Positions 53,930-62,618 of a stretch of DNA of 63,521 bases are shown here, one piece after another; within the stretch, counting starts at the first letter, position 1, and the number at the start of each line of letters is the position of its first letter. Source of the stretch: an uncultured Eubacteriales bacterium (GTDB taxonomy: Bacteria > Bacillota > Clostridia > Oscillospirales > Oscillospiraceae); the NCBI GenBank assembly GCA_900313925.1, contig OMTF01000065.1:1-63521 (forward strand), read 5' to 3'. The notes below the pieces were generated by a model. It worked only from the letters and a program-made list of their open reading frames with translations. It was not told where the DNA came from and did no database searches. A program made the translations under genes and the position numbers.

Positions 53930-54808
53930 ATGGATGATAAAAAACTGAATGCCCTGCTGGCGGCGGTTCGGCTGGGAAGCCTGAGCAAGGCCGCAAATGA
54001 ACTTGGTTATACCCAGTCGGGTCTGACGTTGATGATGAAGTCCCTGGAGGCGGAGCTGGGGTGCCCGATTCTGGCACGGAACTACAGCGGCGTGAAGCTC
54101 ACGCCGAAGGGGGAGTATCTGCTGCCCTATATTGAGGAAGCGGCAAATGCCCTGAAGCGCCTGCAGGCGGAAGCCGCCACCGGAGCGAACGATCTGCACA
54201 CAGCTGTGCGCATCGGCACCTATCCAAGCATCGCCAAAGGCTTTCTGCCGCAGATGGTCAAGGATTTCAAGAAGGAGAACCCGGCGATTCCCATCGAAAT
54301 TACCGTCGGGGATGAGCACGTGCAGGATCTTATCTCCTCCGGCAGCATTGATATCGCGGTAGTGGAGGAAAGCTGCAAGGGCGGCAATGTGTGGACTCCG
54401 CTTTTCGAAGACCAGTACTACGCCGTTGTGCCCGCCAGCAGCGCGCTAAGCGGCCGCCGCAGCATTTCGGTGCAGGAGCTGCTGGAATACCCGTTCATCA
54501 TGTCCCAGTATACGGAGCTGAAGTCCAAGCTGAAGCTTCTTGCCGGCAAGCCCGCGCAGCAGAATATCGCCATCAATTCGCAGGATGACGCTTCCCTGCT
54601 GAGTCTGGTCGCGCAGGGTCTGGGCGTCACCATTCTCCCGGCGACAACGCTGACCGACCTTACGGATCTTGCGGTTGCGATACATCTGGAGCCGGCCCTG
54701 CGGCGCACAATCGGCATTGTGATGCCGCAGCAGATGTCAAAGTACTGTACGGAATTTGTAGAATTTCTGAAAGAGCGCGTCCGCGGGTACGCCCCGGGCC
54801 TCGAATAG
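53930..54808 (+). CDS. LysR-family transcriptional regulator
   Basis: A protein of 292 residues. The winged helix-turn-helix is KLNALLAAVRLGSLSKAANELGYTQSGLTLMMKSLEAELG, followed by the linker helix and a periplasmic-binding-type effector domain (VRIGTYPSIAKGFLPQMVKDF, DIAVVEESCKG). I use the ATG at 53930; a GTG three codons upstream is possible. Its divergent position opposite gdhA suggests control of glutamate synthesis, by analogy with GltC-type regulators, but the target and inducer are inferred. Confidence 0.88.
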   Translation: MDDKKLNALLAAVRLGSLSKAANELGYTQSGLTLMMKSLEAELGCPILARNYSGVKLTPKGEYLLPYIEEAANALKRLQAEAATGANDLHTAVRIGTYPSIAKGFLPQMVKDFKKENPAIPIEITVGDEHVQDLISSGSIDIAVVEESCKGGNVWTPLFEDQYYAVVPASSALSGRRSISVQELLEYPFIMSQYTELKSKLKLLAGKPAQQNIAINSQDDASLLSLVAQGLGVTILPATTLTDLTDLAVAIHLEPALRRTIGIVMPQQMSKYCTEFVEFLKERVRGYAPGLE

Positions 54809-55030
54809 TATTTCTTTCTGTTTCCGATATTTTCCATCCGCATGTCGGCGCGCGCTCTGCGCCCGCCGCGGAAAAGGCTCCGCGTCCGCGGACCGTTTCC
54901 CGCTTTCTGCCGTCCCGGCTTCCGGGACCCTGTTCCAGCACCATACGATGTTTTTCAGTGTCCAAAATAATATCGATAACGGATCCTTTAAGGAAGGAAG
55001 CGATCAGTGCATCGCAGGGAGGTTTTCTGT

Positions 55031-56680
55031 ATGGCAAAAACATTGGATGAACGGCTGCGGGAAGCCTGTTCCACCCGCATCCGCGAAGAGGGAAAAATCA
55101 ACATCTACGAGGAGTTTGACGCCGTTGTCCGGGAAATGGGAATGTCTCCGAAGGACTGCGGAGGGAAGATCACCTTTCACGGCGCGGATCCCATCGTCGA
55201 CAGCAAAATCGCACTGGGTACAGGTGCCGCCATCGGCCTGATGGCCAAGTCCTTGGCCGCCACAAAGGTCTGGCGCATGCGCGGCGGCAGAGGGCAGAGC
55301 ATGTCCGTGGAGATTTCCAAGTGCATTGCCCGGCTCAGCGCGCTGTACCGGATGCAGGAACTCATCAACGGCTACAATCCGGACACGCCCGACGTGAACC
55401 TGGGCGGTCTGATGCTGCTGATGCGCACGGCGGACGGCACTTTCGTCTGTCCGGACAACAACATGCCGAAGCTTCGCGACCGCATGCAGAAAATGATAAA
55501 CTGCAACAACAACATTGACAGCGTCGCGAAAGCCCTTCTGTTCCGCGGCGGAAAAAAACTCGAAGAGGACTGCGTCCGGGAAGGGCTGGTCATGGGCCGG
55601 CTGCGGACGCTGGAGGAATTCATGCAGGAGGATGTCTATAAGGACTATCTGCGTTTTCTCCCGCTTGTGGAAATTGAGAAGATCGGCGACAGCGATCCGG
55701 AACCGCTTCCGGAGAAGCCGAAAACCCCGCTGGAGGGCGTCCGGGCGCTCGGAATGGGCCATATTATTGCCGGTGCGGGCCTGGGACGGGCTCTCGCCTG
55801 CCATGGCGCCGAAGTCCTGAATGTATGGAAGCTCAATGAATTTGAGTACGATTCCACCTACTATTCGGCCGATGTCGGCATGCGGTCCTGCCGGATCGAC
55901 TACAAGACGGAAAAAGGGCAGCAGCAGGTGAAGAACCTTCTGAAGGACGCCGATATCTTCTTTGCCAACCGCCGGCCGAAGCTGATGGAAAGCGTCGGTC
56001 TCACGGCGGCGGACTGCATGAAGATCCGTCCGGGAATCATCTACTGCAATACCAGTTTCGCAGGGGACGCGGGGCCCTGGAGGGATCGGGTCGGCTACGA
56101 TCAGGTCGCAGGCTGCGTCACCGGCATGGCTATGATGGAAGGGACGCCCGAGGAGCCGCGCCTGCCGGTCATCAATGTCGTCAATGACTTCCTTGTCAGC
56201 TGGCTTGCCGCAGCCGGCGTCATGGAGGCCCTCACCCGCCGCGCACGGGAAGGCGGCAGCTACCGTGTCCAGGTTTCTCTCTGCCGTGTTTCCCTGTGGC
56301 TTATGAGCATGGGAATTTTCGACGATGACTTCGTCAAGCAGAATTACGGGCGCGGCATCCATAAGGAATTGGATCCCGACCTGTTTTACGCCAAAACGCC
56401 GCTGGGATACTATCAGGGCTATACGGATCAGGTCAAAATGTCCGTTCTCAAGGAGGAGTACAATCCGGTTCTCGTTCCGCGCGGCGCCAATGCGCCGGTC
56501 TGGCTGGTAAACGGGGAGGAACCCGACTGGAAGCCGGACGATCCGATGGCAAATATCCATGTGACGCCGATCCGGGAGTTTCAGGATATGGTTTACGACT
56601 CCTATCGGAAAATTCCGGATTTCGTATTCAAGGCCCTGAAAGTTCCTTCGGATCTGAAGGAGAAAATGCGCAATAAATAA
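55031..56680 (+). CDS. Family III CoA-transferase (CaiB/BaiF type), duplicated-domain form
   Basis: A protein of 549 residues, longer than the usual 400. The C-terminal part (about 235-549) is a full CaiB-like domain: EGVRALGMGHIIAGAGLGRALACHGAEVLNVWKLN, CRIDYKTEKGQQQVKNLLKDADIFFANRRP, and RPGIIYCNTSFAGDAGPW. The N-terminal 230 residues show a partial CaiB-like fold (RGGRGQSMSVEISKCIARLS). Such enzymes swap CoA between carboxylates; in gut Clostridia some act on bile acids, but the substrate is unknown here. GGGAGG lies 8 nt before the ATG. Confidence 0.85.
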   Translation: MAKTLDERLREACSTRIREEGKINIYEEFDAVVREMGMSPKDCGGKITFHGADPIVDSKIALGTGAAIGLMAKSLAATKVWRMRGGRGQSMSVEISKCIARLSALYRMQELINGYNPDTPDVNLGGLMLLMRTADGTFVCPDNNMPKLRDRMQKMINCNNNIDSVAKALLFRGGKKLEEDCVREGLVMGRLRTLEEFMQEDVYKDYLRFLPLVEIEKIGDSDPEPLPEKPKTPLEGVRALGMGHIIAGAGLGRALACHGAEVLNVWKLNEFEYDSTYYSADVGMRSCRIDYKTEKGQQQVKNLLKDADIFFANRRPKLMESVGLTAADCMKIRPGIIYCNTSFAGDAGPWRDRVGYDQVAGCVTGMAMMEGTPEEPRLPVINVVNDFLVSWLAAAGVMEALTRRAREGGSYRVQVSLCRVSLWLMSMGIFDDDFVKQNYGRGIHKELDPDLFYAKTPLGYYQGYTDQVKMSVLKEEYNPVLVPRGANAPVWLVNGEEPDWKPDDPMANIHVTPIREFQDMVYDSYRKIPDFVFKALKVPSDLKEKMRNK

Positions 56681-56703
56681 GCCCGGCTTTCGCCGGACAC
56701 GAA

Positions 56704-56741
56704 GGTCTCCCGCCGCAGCAGACGGCGGGAGACCGATTATT
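56704..56741. terminator. Bidirectional terminator between the CoA-transferase and DJ-1 genes
   Basis: GGTCTCCCGCCG pairs with CGGCGGGAGACC over a 7-nt loop, followed by GATTATTTTA on the plus side, between convergent genes. Confidence 0.75.
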
Positions 56742-56795
56742 TTATCCGGAAAGACCGATCCGCCCGGTCCGCCGAATCGGCCGGAGAAAGCGTTT

Positions 56796-57410
56796 TTACT
56801 CCGCTTCGATTTCGGACTTCGCGGCAGCCGGCACCGGGGAGCCGTCTTCCCGGCAGAGCGGATGCACGTAGTCAATGCCCTTCCGTACATGAGCCGCCGC
56901 TTCCGGTCCTTCCATTTTCTCCGCGAGCCGGAGCGCAAACGGGATGGCTGCCCCCAGCCCCCAGGCCGTAATGAAGTTTCCGTCTTCCACGACTTCCTGC
57001 TCCACCAGCTCCGCGTCCTGAAGCTTGTCCCGAAATCGCCAGTGGCAGGTTGCTTCTCTTCCCCGCAGGAGACCCAAATCCGAAAGAATGTACGGTGCCG
57101 CACAGATGGCGGCGATTGTCTTTCCCTGCTCGGAGAACTTCCGCAGAAGCTTCCGAAGTCCCTTGTGCTCCCGCAGGATCTCTGTGCCCGGCATGCCGCC
57201 CGGAAGCACCAGCAGATCGCAATCCGAAAAATCCATCTCCTCAAACTTCGCATCACAGCGGATGCGGACCCTGTGAGAGCTTTCGATCTTTCTCCTTTTC
57301 ATCACGGAAACCAGCGTCACCTCGCTCCCGGCGCGGCGCAGAATGTCCGCGCAGAGGAGCGCCTCGCACTCTTCGGTACCGTCCGCCATGAAAATTGCGG
57401 TTTTTGCCAT
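56796..57410 (-). CDS. DJ-1/PfpI-family protein
   Basis: A protein of 204 residues. The glutamate of the DJ-1 site lies in ADGTEECEALL, the reactive Cys in IAAICAAPYILSDLGLL, and the strand LLVLPGGMPGTEIL is typical of the DJ-1 (YajL/ThiJ) subgroup. Members act as glyoxalases or protein deglycases or are of unknown function. The acidic C-terminal tail is variable. It is 28 nt downstream of the NagB-like gene on the same strand. Confidence 0.88.
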   Translation of the reverse strand: MAKTAIFMADGTEECEALLCADILRRAGSEVTLVSVMKRRKIESSHRVRIRCDAKFEEMDFSDCDLLVLPGGMPGTEILREHKGLRKLLRKFSEQGKTIAAICAAPYILSDLGLLRGREATCHWRFRDKLQDAELVEQEVVEDGNFITAWGLGAAIPFALRLAEKMEGPEAAAHVRKGIDYVHPLCREDGSPVPAAAKSEIEAE

Positions 57411-57438
57411 CCTTTTCCGTCCCTTCCGCTCTCGGGTC

Positions 57439-58140
57439 TCAATCCAGCTTGGACGCGGCGGCCTCGTCCAGATACAGCAGAAAATCCGTGTGGATCTGCA
57501 GCATATCCGCCGGTACGGCGGACTGCGTACGGCCGTAAACCAGCTTGTATACCATATCCGCTTTCTCCGCGCCCTCCGCGAGCATAACGATTTTCTTCGC
57601 CTGTATTATGGTTTTGATGCCCATGGTGACCCCGTTTTCCGGGATCTCCTCTTCCGTTTCCAAAATATCCCGAAGGTCCTCCCGGGTCCTCTGGAACAGT
57701 TTCTGGATATGGGTCTGCGTGTTAAACTCCGTGCCGGGCTCGTTAAGGGCGATGCGTCCGTCGAGACCTATGCCCAGAAGCATCCAGTCCAGCCCGCCGG
57801 CTTTCCGAATGGCTTCATCGTAGGCGGACGCCTCTTCGTCCGACGCCGGACTGTGCGGAGCGAAGTGCACTTCGGCAAAGGGAACGTCGGACAGGAGATT
57901 CTTCTGCAGATAATCCCGCATCAGCGCCGTCCCCTGCAGTTCCTCGCCCGCAAATACGATTGCTCTGTCCGCGGAAAAATTTCCCTTTTTCCGCTCGGCC
58001 CGCAGAAGATCGAAAAACCGCTTCTGTGCGGTGCCTACCGTAAGGCCGATGCGCAAGTCCGGCTTTTCCTGCAGCGCCTGCTGCAGATCCGCAAGCAGCT
58101 TCGCTTCGATATTCTCTGTCGTGTCCTTAATAATTTTCAT
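57439..58140 (-). CDS. NagB-like protein with altered active site
   Basis: A protein of 233 residues in the glucosamine-6-phosphate deaminase fold, matching NagB over its full length (the GVTMGIKTIIQAKKIVMLAEG and DEAAASKLD tail are canonical). Key positions differ. The DEYVG loop reads GEELQG with Glu66 in place of the catalytic Asp, the GxxGHIAFNEPG motif reads GLDGRIALNEPG with Arg129 in place of the essential His, and the phosphate loop LATGSTP reads LTVGTAQ. Activity as a deaminase is doubtful. No nagA lies nearby. Confidence 0.85.
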   Translation of the reverse strand: MKIIKDTTENIEAKLLADLQQALQEKPDLRIGLTVGTAQKRFFDLLRAERKKGNFSADRAIVFAGEELQGTALMRDYLQKNLLSDVPFAEVHFAPHSPASDEEASAYDEAIRKAGGLDWMLLGIGLDGRIALNEPGTEFNTQTHIQKLFQRTREDLRDILETEEEIPENGVTMGIKTIIQAKKIVMLAEGAEKADMVYKLVYGRTQSAVPADMLQIHTDFLLYLDEAAASKLD

Positions 58141-58168
58141 GGCAAGCTGTTTCCTCCCCGCCGATTTT

Positions 58169-58633
58169 CTATTCGCGATCCTTTCCCGTGTGCAGCCGGT
58201 TCACTTCCTCCACGAAGCTTCCAGAATCCGTAAAGCGCCGGTATACCGACGCAAAGCGCACATACGCCACTTCATCGAGTACCTTGAGCCGATCCATAAC
58301 CATTTCGCCGATCTGGTTCGTACTGACTTCCTTCGAGCCGCCTTCCTGCAGCTGCTGCTCAATGTCCCCTGCGATCTGTTCCATCTGGGGAAGAGAGACC
58401 GGCCGCTTCTCGCAGGCGCGGATCAGCCCCTTGATCAGCTTGGATTTATCGAAGGACTCCCGGTTTCCATTGCGCTTGACGACCACCAGCGGGACCTGCT
58501 CCACAATTTCATATGTAGTAAACCGCTTTCCGCACTGGCCGCAGACCCGGCGGCGCCGTATGGAGGTTCCGTCCTCAATGGTCCGCGAATCGATTACGCT
58601 GCTCTTCTTACATCCGCAGTATGGGCATTTCAT
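58169..58633 (-). CDS. nrdR: Transcriptional repressor NrdR
   Basis: A protein of 154 residues that represses ribonucleotide reductase genes in response to dATP/ATP. The zinc ribbon is MKCPYCGCKKSSVIDSR...RRRVCGQCGKRFTTYE, followed by an ATP-cone (VVVKRNGNRESFDKSKLIKGL). The ATG overlaps the upstream gene's stop by 4 nt (ATGA), so it is translationally coupled. Confidence 0.97.
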   Translation of the reverse strand: MKCPYCGCKKSSVIDSRTIEDGTSIRRRRVCGQCGKRFTTYEIVEQVPLVVVKRNGNRESFDKSKLIKGLIRACEKRPVSLPQMEQIAGDIEQQLQEGGSKEVSTNQIGEMVMDRLKVLDEVAYVRFASVYRRFTDSGSFVEEVNRLHTGKDRE

Positions 58634-59319
58634 AATTTTTCTTCTGCGGTCCCGGCCGGCAGTGGATTTCCGGCGGGCCGCGCCTCCTCTCTGTTGTCGC
58701 TCTGGATTCTCCTTGTTTCGTGTCGTTCCGCCGCCTCCGCTTCCCGGAGAAATTCCTCCCGGGTCATCAGCGCGTTGAGCACTTCCAGCATGGCGTTGGC
58801 GGAGAGATTTTCCGGCAGTGCAAGCTGCCGCAGGAGCGCCTCGCGCCGATGCCGGCTGTCCGGCCTCCCGGAAAAGCCCAGGCGGTACAGGTCCGTCTTC
58901 GTAATCCCGCCCGGCGCATGCGCCGCGCTGTCCCCGTCGAGCCACTGTGCACCCGCCCGGTCCAGCGCCTTCAGGATTTCTTCATCCGGCATGCCTTCCA
59001 CGCCCAGAAGTCCCTCGCCGGACGCTTTCCGCTTCCGCCGCTCCTTCCCCGAGACGCGGGGTATATAGGCGTTGCGCACGTACTGCGGGTCGACGCATCC
59101 CTTGAGATGGTTGCGGATAACGAAGCCCGCGCCGTCGGAATCCGTGAGAAGGATAATGCCGCGCTTCTGGGCAAGGCGGCGGATCAGCTGTACCTTCTCC
59201 CGATCGTTGAAGATTCCGAACCCGGACGTTTCCAGAATAAGCCCGTCAATCAGGCGGCTCAGTTTTATTTTATCATAACGGCCTTCTACGATAACAGCCT
59301 GTCGGAGTTTCCGCTTCAT
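58630..59319 (-). CDS. Toprim-domain protein, ribonuclease M5-like (DUF4093)
   Basis: A protein of 229 residues. The toprim fold shows QAVIVEGRYDKIKLSRL (catalytic Glu) and ILLTDSDGAGFVIRNHLKG (DxD), as in RNase M5, which matures 5S rRNA. The C-terminal 100 residues (GVEGMPDEEILKALDRAG) belong to the DUF4093-type extension. It overlaps holA by 4 nt and nrdR by 4 nt, a tightly coupled trio. Its function in 5S maturation is by family analogy. Confidence 0.85.
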   Translation of the reverse strand: MKRKLRQAVIVEGRYDKIKLSRLIDGLILETSGFGIFNDREKVQLIRRLAQKRGIILLTDSDGAGFVIRNHLKGCVDPQYVRNAYIPRVSGKERRKRKASGEGLLGVEGMPDEEILKALDRAGAQWLDGDSAAHAPGGITKTDLYRLGFSGRPDSRHRREALLRQLALPENLSANAMLEVLNALMTREEFLREAEAAERHETRRIQSDNREEARPAGNPLPAGTAEEKL

Positions 59320-60380
59320 AGGTCGGCAACCATCCGGACAATCAGGTATTCGAGCCTGCCGGCAGCATTCGCACTGCTGCTCTTCATGGCATAGTCCGTC
59401 TCCGCGCAAAGCCGCAGCGCCCGCCGCAGCTGATCGGTGGAGAATTTTCGCGCCTGCCGCTTGAGCCGCCGTTCGGCTCCGACGCTCTTCACCAGTCTGG
59501 GAAGAAGCTCCGGCGCTGTTTTGGCACAGTAGAGCTCGCGCATCTGCTTGCCGACGTACCACAGCAGCCGCACCGGCGTATTGTCACGGTTCGAAAGCAG
59601 ATCCTGAACGGCCAGCAGTGCACTGCCCGCGTCTTTTTCCGCTACATGGTTGCTCACGGCGTAAATCTGCGCCTCCGGAGTTCTTGTCGCAACGGCTTCA
59701 ATGTCTTCGCTGCGAATTTGCTCTTCCTTCGCGTACATGGCGATTTTCTCGATTTCCTGCCGCAGCGTCCGCATCTGGCTGCCGCAGAGAAAGACCAGTT
59801 CCTCGACCCTGTCGCTGGATATTTTCTTCTGATATTCCTTAAACTGCTTCTTGACCCATATATCCAGGATGCCGTCGTTGACATGCCGCGTTTTATCGTC
59901 ATTCCAGGGAACGTCCTTCAGATTCTTAAATTCCAGGCAGACGGCGCTCTCTGTGATCCGCTTTACGGATTTTGCGCGTCTGTCCGGCCCGCTCGCCGAT
60001 TCCAGACTCAGCACGACCGTTGTGTCCGCCGGAATGGATGTGAGAATGTCCGCCAGTTCTTTCTGCGCAGCCGCATTCAGGACCCCAAGGTCCGCGTCCT
60101 GCCAGATTACAAGGCTTCGGGGAGTGAGAAACGGTACGGCGTCTACCGCCTGCCGCAGCAGCTGAAGATCCGGAAGCGTTCCTTTGAATACCCGAAGCCC
60201 GAAAGCTCCGGAGTCTTCCACGCCCAGGCAGCTTTTTCGAATCTCCGCCAGAAACTGATCCCGCAGATAGTCCTCTTCCCCATAGAGAAGATAAAGCGGC
60301 TTCGGCCCGTTATCCCGCAGCTCCTGAAGCCAGCGTATATAGTAAAAGGAGGCTATCTCCGCGTCAGTCAGTTTTATCAT
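59316..60380 (-). CDS. holA: DNA polymerase III subunit delta
   Basis: The clamp-loader delta subunit, 354 residues, which opens the beta clamp. The N-terminal segment PKPLYLLYGEEDYLRDQFLAEIRK and the AAA+ fold with SLVIWQDADLG, then EELVFLCGSQMRTLRQEIEKIAMYA, match HolA. There is no Walker A motif, as is usual for delta. First gene of the holA, toprim, nrdR set. Confidence 0.94.
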   Translation of the reverse strand: MIKLTDAEIASFYYIRWLQELRDNGPKPLYLLYGEEDYLRDQFLAEIRKSCLGVEDSGAFGLRVFKGTLPDLQLLRQAVDAVPFLTPRSLVIWQDADLGVLNAAAQKELADILTSIPADTTVVLSLESASGPDRRAKSVKRITESAVCLEFKNLKDVPWNDDKTRHVNDGILDIWVKKQFKEYQKKISSDRVEELVFLCGSQMRTLRQEIEKIAMYAKEEQIRSEDIEAVATRTPEAQIYAVSNHVAEKDAGSALLAVQDLLSNRDNTPVRLLWYVGKQMRELYCAKTAPELLPRLVKSVGAERRLKRQARKFSTDQLRRALRLCAETDYAMKSSSANAAGRLEYLIVRMVADL

Positions 60381-60560
60381 GACGGTTTCCGGGGCTTCCG
60401 CCCCGCCCTCCTTTCCGTGTTATCTGTCTGCGCTGCTTCGCTCCGCCCGGCAGGCGAAGCGGGCTGTCTCTCTATGTTTTACCATGTCCCGCGCAATCTC
60501 GCAAGAAAGCCGCCGGACGCGACCGCGTCAAGTTGTTGCGGAGTTTTTTCTTGACAGAGA
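60381..60560. other. Spacer between holA and the IS remnant; composition boundary
   Basis: No gene visible. Base composition changes here from GC-rich on the left to AT-richer on the right. A short dyad ACGCGACCGCGT stands near 60517, and the TTTTTTCTTGAC stretch near 60546 may be an IS end. Confidence 0.5.
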
Positions 60561-61180
60561 TCAACTGGTAAGATTATTCCTACATGCCCCCAGACTGCGA
60601 ATCCATCTCTGTGTCGCACTGTTGCCATCAAAGTTGAAGTTCTTCTTATCAAAGAATGTGACATCAATCTTTTCTTCCATTTCGGAGCGGAGAAGTTCCT
60701 TGTAATCGAATGCTTCGCAATCAGGATTAAAGTCCGAAGCCTGAACTTTCCCGTTATTCCATTTGAGTACCCTCAGTCTGCCCATCTGGCCGAGACCTTT
60801 CTCACTCCATGCTATTGGGTCACGGCTGCAGCGTTCGCTCAGAACATGGCTTACCTGCGCTTCCGTGCAGCTGCCTGGAATTTCGAGCGTAAGTTCGTTT
60901 CTTATGGCCTCAAAATTCCTGTTTATATAGATGGCGAAAGCATTGACATCTCTGGTTTGTTTTTCATCCGCGCCTTCCAGAAGCGACTGCAAATACTGCT
61001 GTACTCCTTCCCGATCTCCCTTTTCTATTCTGAAACGAAGTGCCTGCGTTACATTCCGTTTGGGAAAGACGTTTGCCAGGTGATGCAGAGCTTTTTGAAA
61101 ATGGTAGCCATCCATAACATGGCTCGATTGCTCCAGATTGATGTCAAGTATGTAGCCAAATTCGCGTTCGTTCGCGGGAA
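60561..61180 (-). pseudogene. ISLre2-family transposase remnant
   Basis: The 184-residue frame from 61115 (MDGYHFQKALHHL) is the C-terminal third of an ISLre2/UPF0236 transposase. Diagnostic parts are the catalytic-region MDGYHFQKAL and CTEAQVSHVLSERCSRDPIAWSEKGLGQM with LRVLKWNNGKVQ. The in-frame upstream extension (EFGYILDINLEQSSHV) ends at a stop near 61181 and the N-terminal two thirds are missing, so the element is dead. It marks the edge of the PglZ island. Confidence 0.75.
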
Positions 61181-61365
61181 TTTATCAAAGCGTGTTTTCG
61201 TCTCGAAACACACCGATTTTTGCCCTTGTACGTTCTCGGAAACAGGTCAAAGACCTTGCTCCTACTTATAATATGCAAACGCACAGATTTGCCGACCGCT
61301 TCAAGACTTCGCTCTGAGGGAACAAGTCTGAAATCCCATCGCCTCAACTCTGATACTTGCCTATG

Positions 61366-61689
61366 TTATAGCAGCTTCACGCCCTTCATCGCATCTTCCG
61401 CATTTCGGATAATATCCAACTGTTCCTTATTACAGAAGGGCTTTAGTTTAAGCATCTCCTGATAGTGTTTGTGGCAGAGCTCGGCTCGGCCTGCGCGGGT
61501 ATCAGGATTTTTTGTCGTGTGTACAAGACGCACGCTATCCAGAATAATCCGGTGATGCTGCATCAGCAGTCCCGTAGTCAACGCTGAAAGCTGCTCTTCG
61601 GATTCCTTTTCAGGATTCTTCAGCTTTTTACCATAGATTGCCTCTGCCCATGCGCCTTTATCAATTTTCTTTTTGCCAATTCCAAACAT
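61366..61689 (-). CDS. Hypothetical protein, 107 aa, in the PglZ island
   Basis: A helical protein with a basic start (MFGIGKKKIDKGAWAEAIYG) and a central helix LSALTTGLLMQHHRIILDSVRLVHTT, then AGRAELCHKHYQEMLKL. Contains HH, His and Cys residues but no known metal motif. Its ATG abuts the stop of the upstream 66-aa gene (TGAATG), so it is coupled to it. The family is not recognised. The only clue to function is its place downstream of pglZ-like and brxA-like genes. Confidence 0.6.
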   Translation of the reverse strand: MFGIGKKKIDKGAWAEAIYGKKLKNPEKESEEQLSALTTGLLMQHHRIILDSVRLVHTTKNPDTRAGRAELCHKHYQEMLKLKPFCNKEQLDIIRNAEDAMKGVKLL

Positions 61690-61890
61690 TCAATCGTCCC
61701 ACTCATCAAAGATCTCGTCGTACAGCATCATCTCCTCGATACTGTATGGACGATTCTTTGCATCCTGTTTCATTTTCTTATAGGTTTTGCTGTCCACTTC
61801 AATGGTGCGCGTCTCCATCACAGTTTTCTTTCTGAAGAGACCGCGCTTCTCGACCGGAACCTGAACTTTTACTTTATGTTTCATAGGCAT
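61690..61890 (-). CDS. Hypothetical protein, 66 aa, in the PglZ island
   Basis: A small hydrophilic protein with a basic N-terminal half (MKHKVKVQVPVEKRGLFRKK), a short beta-type stretch METRTIEVDSKTYKKM, and a very acidic end (YDEIFDEWDD). No membrane segment. It starts 20 nt after the BrxA-like stop and is coupled to the 107-aa gene. The family is not recognised; size and charge pattern would suit a small regulator or antitoxin-like partner, but this is speculation. Confidence 0.55.
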   Translation of the reverse strand: MPMKHKVKVQVPVEKRGLFRKKTVMETRTIEVDSKTYKKMKQDAKNRPYSIEEMMLYDEIFDEWDD

Positions 61891-61910
61891 TATTAAACTA
61901 TCATATCCTA

Positions 61911-62618
61911 TTAGCTTTTAAGGGATACCGACAGTTCTCCTCCGAAATTCGTCGTTACAAAATCCTCGTCCTGCAGGATCGCTTCCTTGGCCAGTTTATA
62001 TTCAAACGGAAAGAGAAACGGGAAATCTGTAAGTGCGGAGAAAGTGTAATAGCTACTTCCTCCCAAGTGCATCGCTACCTTAGTCATAAAAGTTACGATT
62101 TCAGAATTCGTGACTTCTACCTTTACACGAGTCTGTTTTCCCACCGAGGATGATTCGATACCACCAAGCTCACGCATAGTCGAGATAATCTTCGTGGTGG
62201 AATAATCCACCGTGCCACGCTCACCATATTCATCAAACATCTTTTTGCGAATCTGCGTAGTCGTTATGGTGTCCTCGAATTCGAACATCTTTCCCATAAG
62301 CCTGCTAATATCCAAGAAAATAGGATATGCCAACGGCATCATACACCAGCCGATCTCTGTCAACTTCTCAGGATATTTTTGTATAAGTTTTCTGCCTTCC
62401 TCCTGAAGCGCCTCCACACCTTCTGAGTTAAGATACCAGATACGCATAAGAATCTCGCGTGCCTTACGTCTGTTCGTGGGACTATCTATTTCATAGGACA
62501 GATGTTCCTCCAGCTGTTTTCTGTATTCTGCCTCCGGAAGATTCTCTTCCAGCAAGGCTACAGCCTTTCTCATCCATCCTTGTTTTACAACTAAACTTAA
62601 TCCGACCATCTTAGCCAT
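61911..62618 (-). CDS. BrxA-like protein (DUF1819-type)
   Basis: A protein of 235 residues. The helical N-terminal half with SPTNRRKAREILMRIWYLN, then EIGWCMMPLAYPIFLDISRLMG, and the winged-helix-like YSTTKIISTMRELGGIESS resemble BrxA proteins of BREX systems, which are DNA-binding. It overlaps the pglZ-like stop by 8 nt (ATGGCTAA), so the two are coupled. The match is by motif layout and by neighbourhood; a remote-homology search should confirm it. Confidence 0.65.
   Translation of the reverse strand: MAKMVGLSLVVKQGWMRKAVALLEENLPEAEYRKQLEEHLSYEIDSPTNRRKAREILMRIWYLNSEGVEALQEEGRKLIQKYPEKLTEIGWCMMPLAYPIFLDISRLMGKMFEFEDTITTTQIRKKMFDEYGERGTVDYSTTKIISTMRELGGIESSSVGKQTRVKVEVTNSEIVTFMTKVAMHLGGSSYYTFSALTDFPFLFPFEYKLAKEAILQDEDFVTTNFGGELSVSLKS

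Noticed and set aside
55004..57256. 750-aa minus-strand ORF
   Set aside because: Antisense to the CoA-transferase and out of frame with the DJ-1 gene; no protein features.
61144..61347. 67-aa minus-strand ORF upstream of the ISLre2 remnant
   Set aside because: Different frame from the transposase fragment and no clear match to the transposase N-terminal part; probably decayed element DNA.
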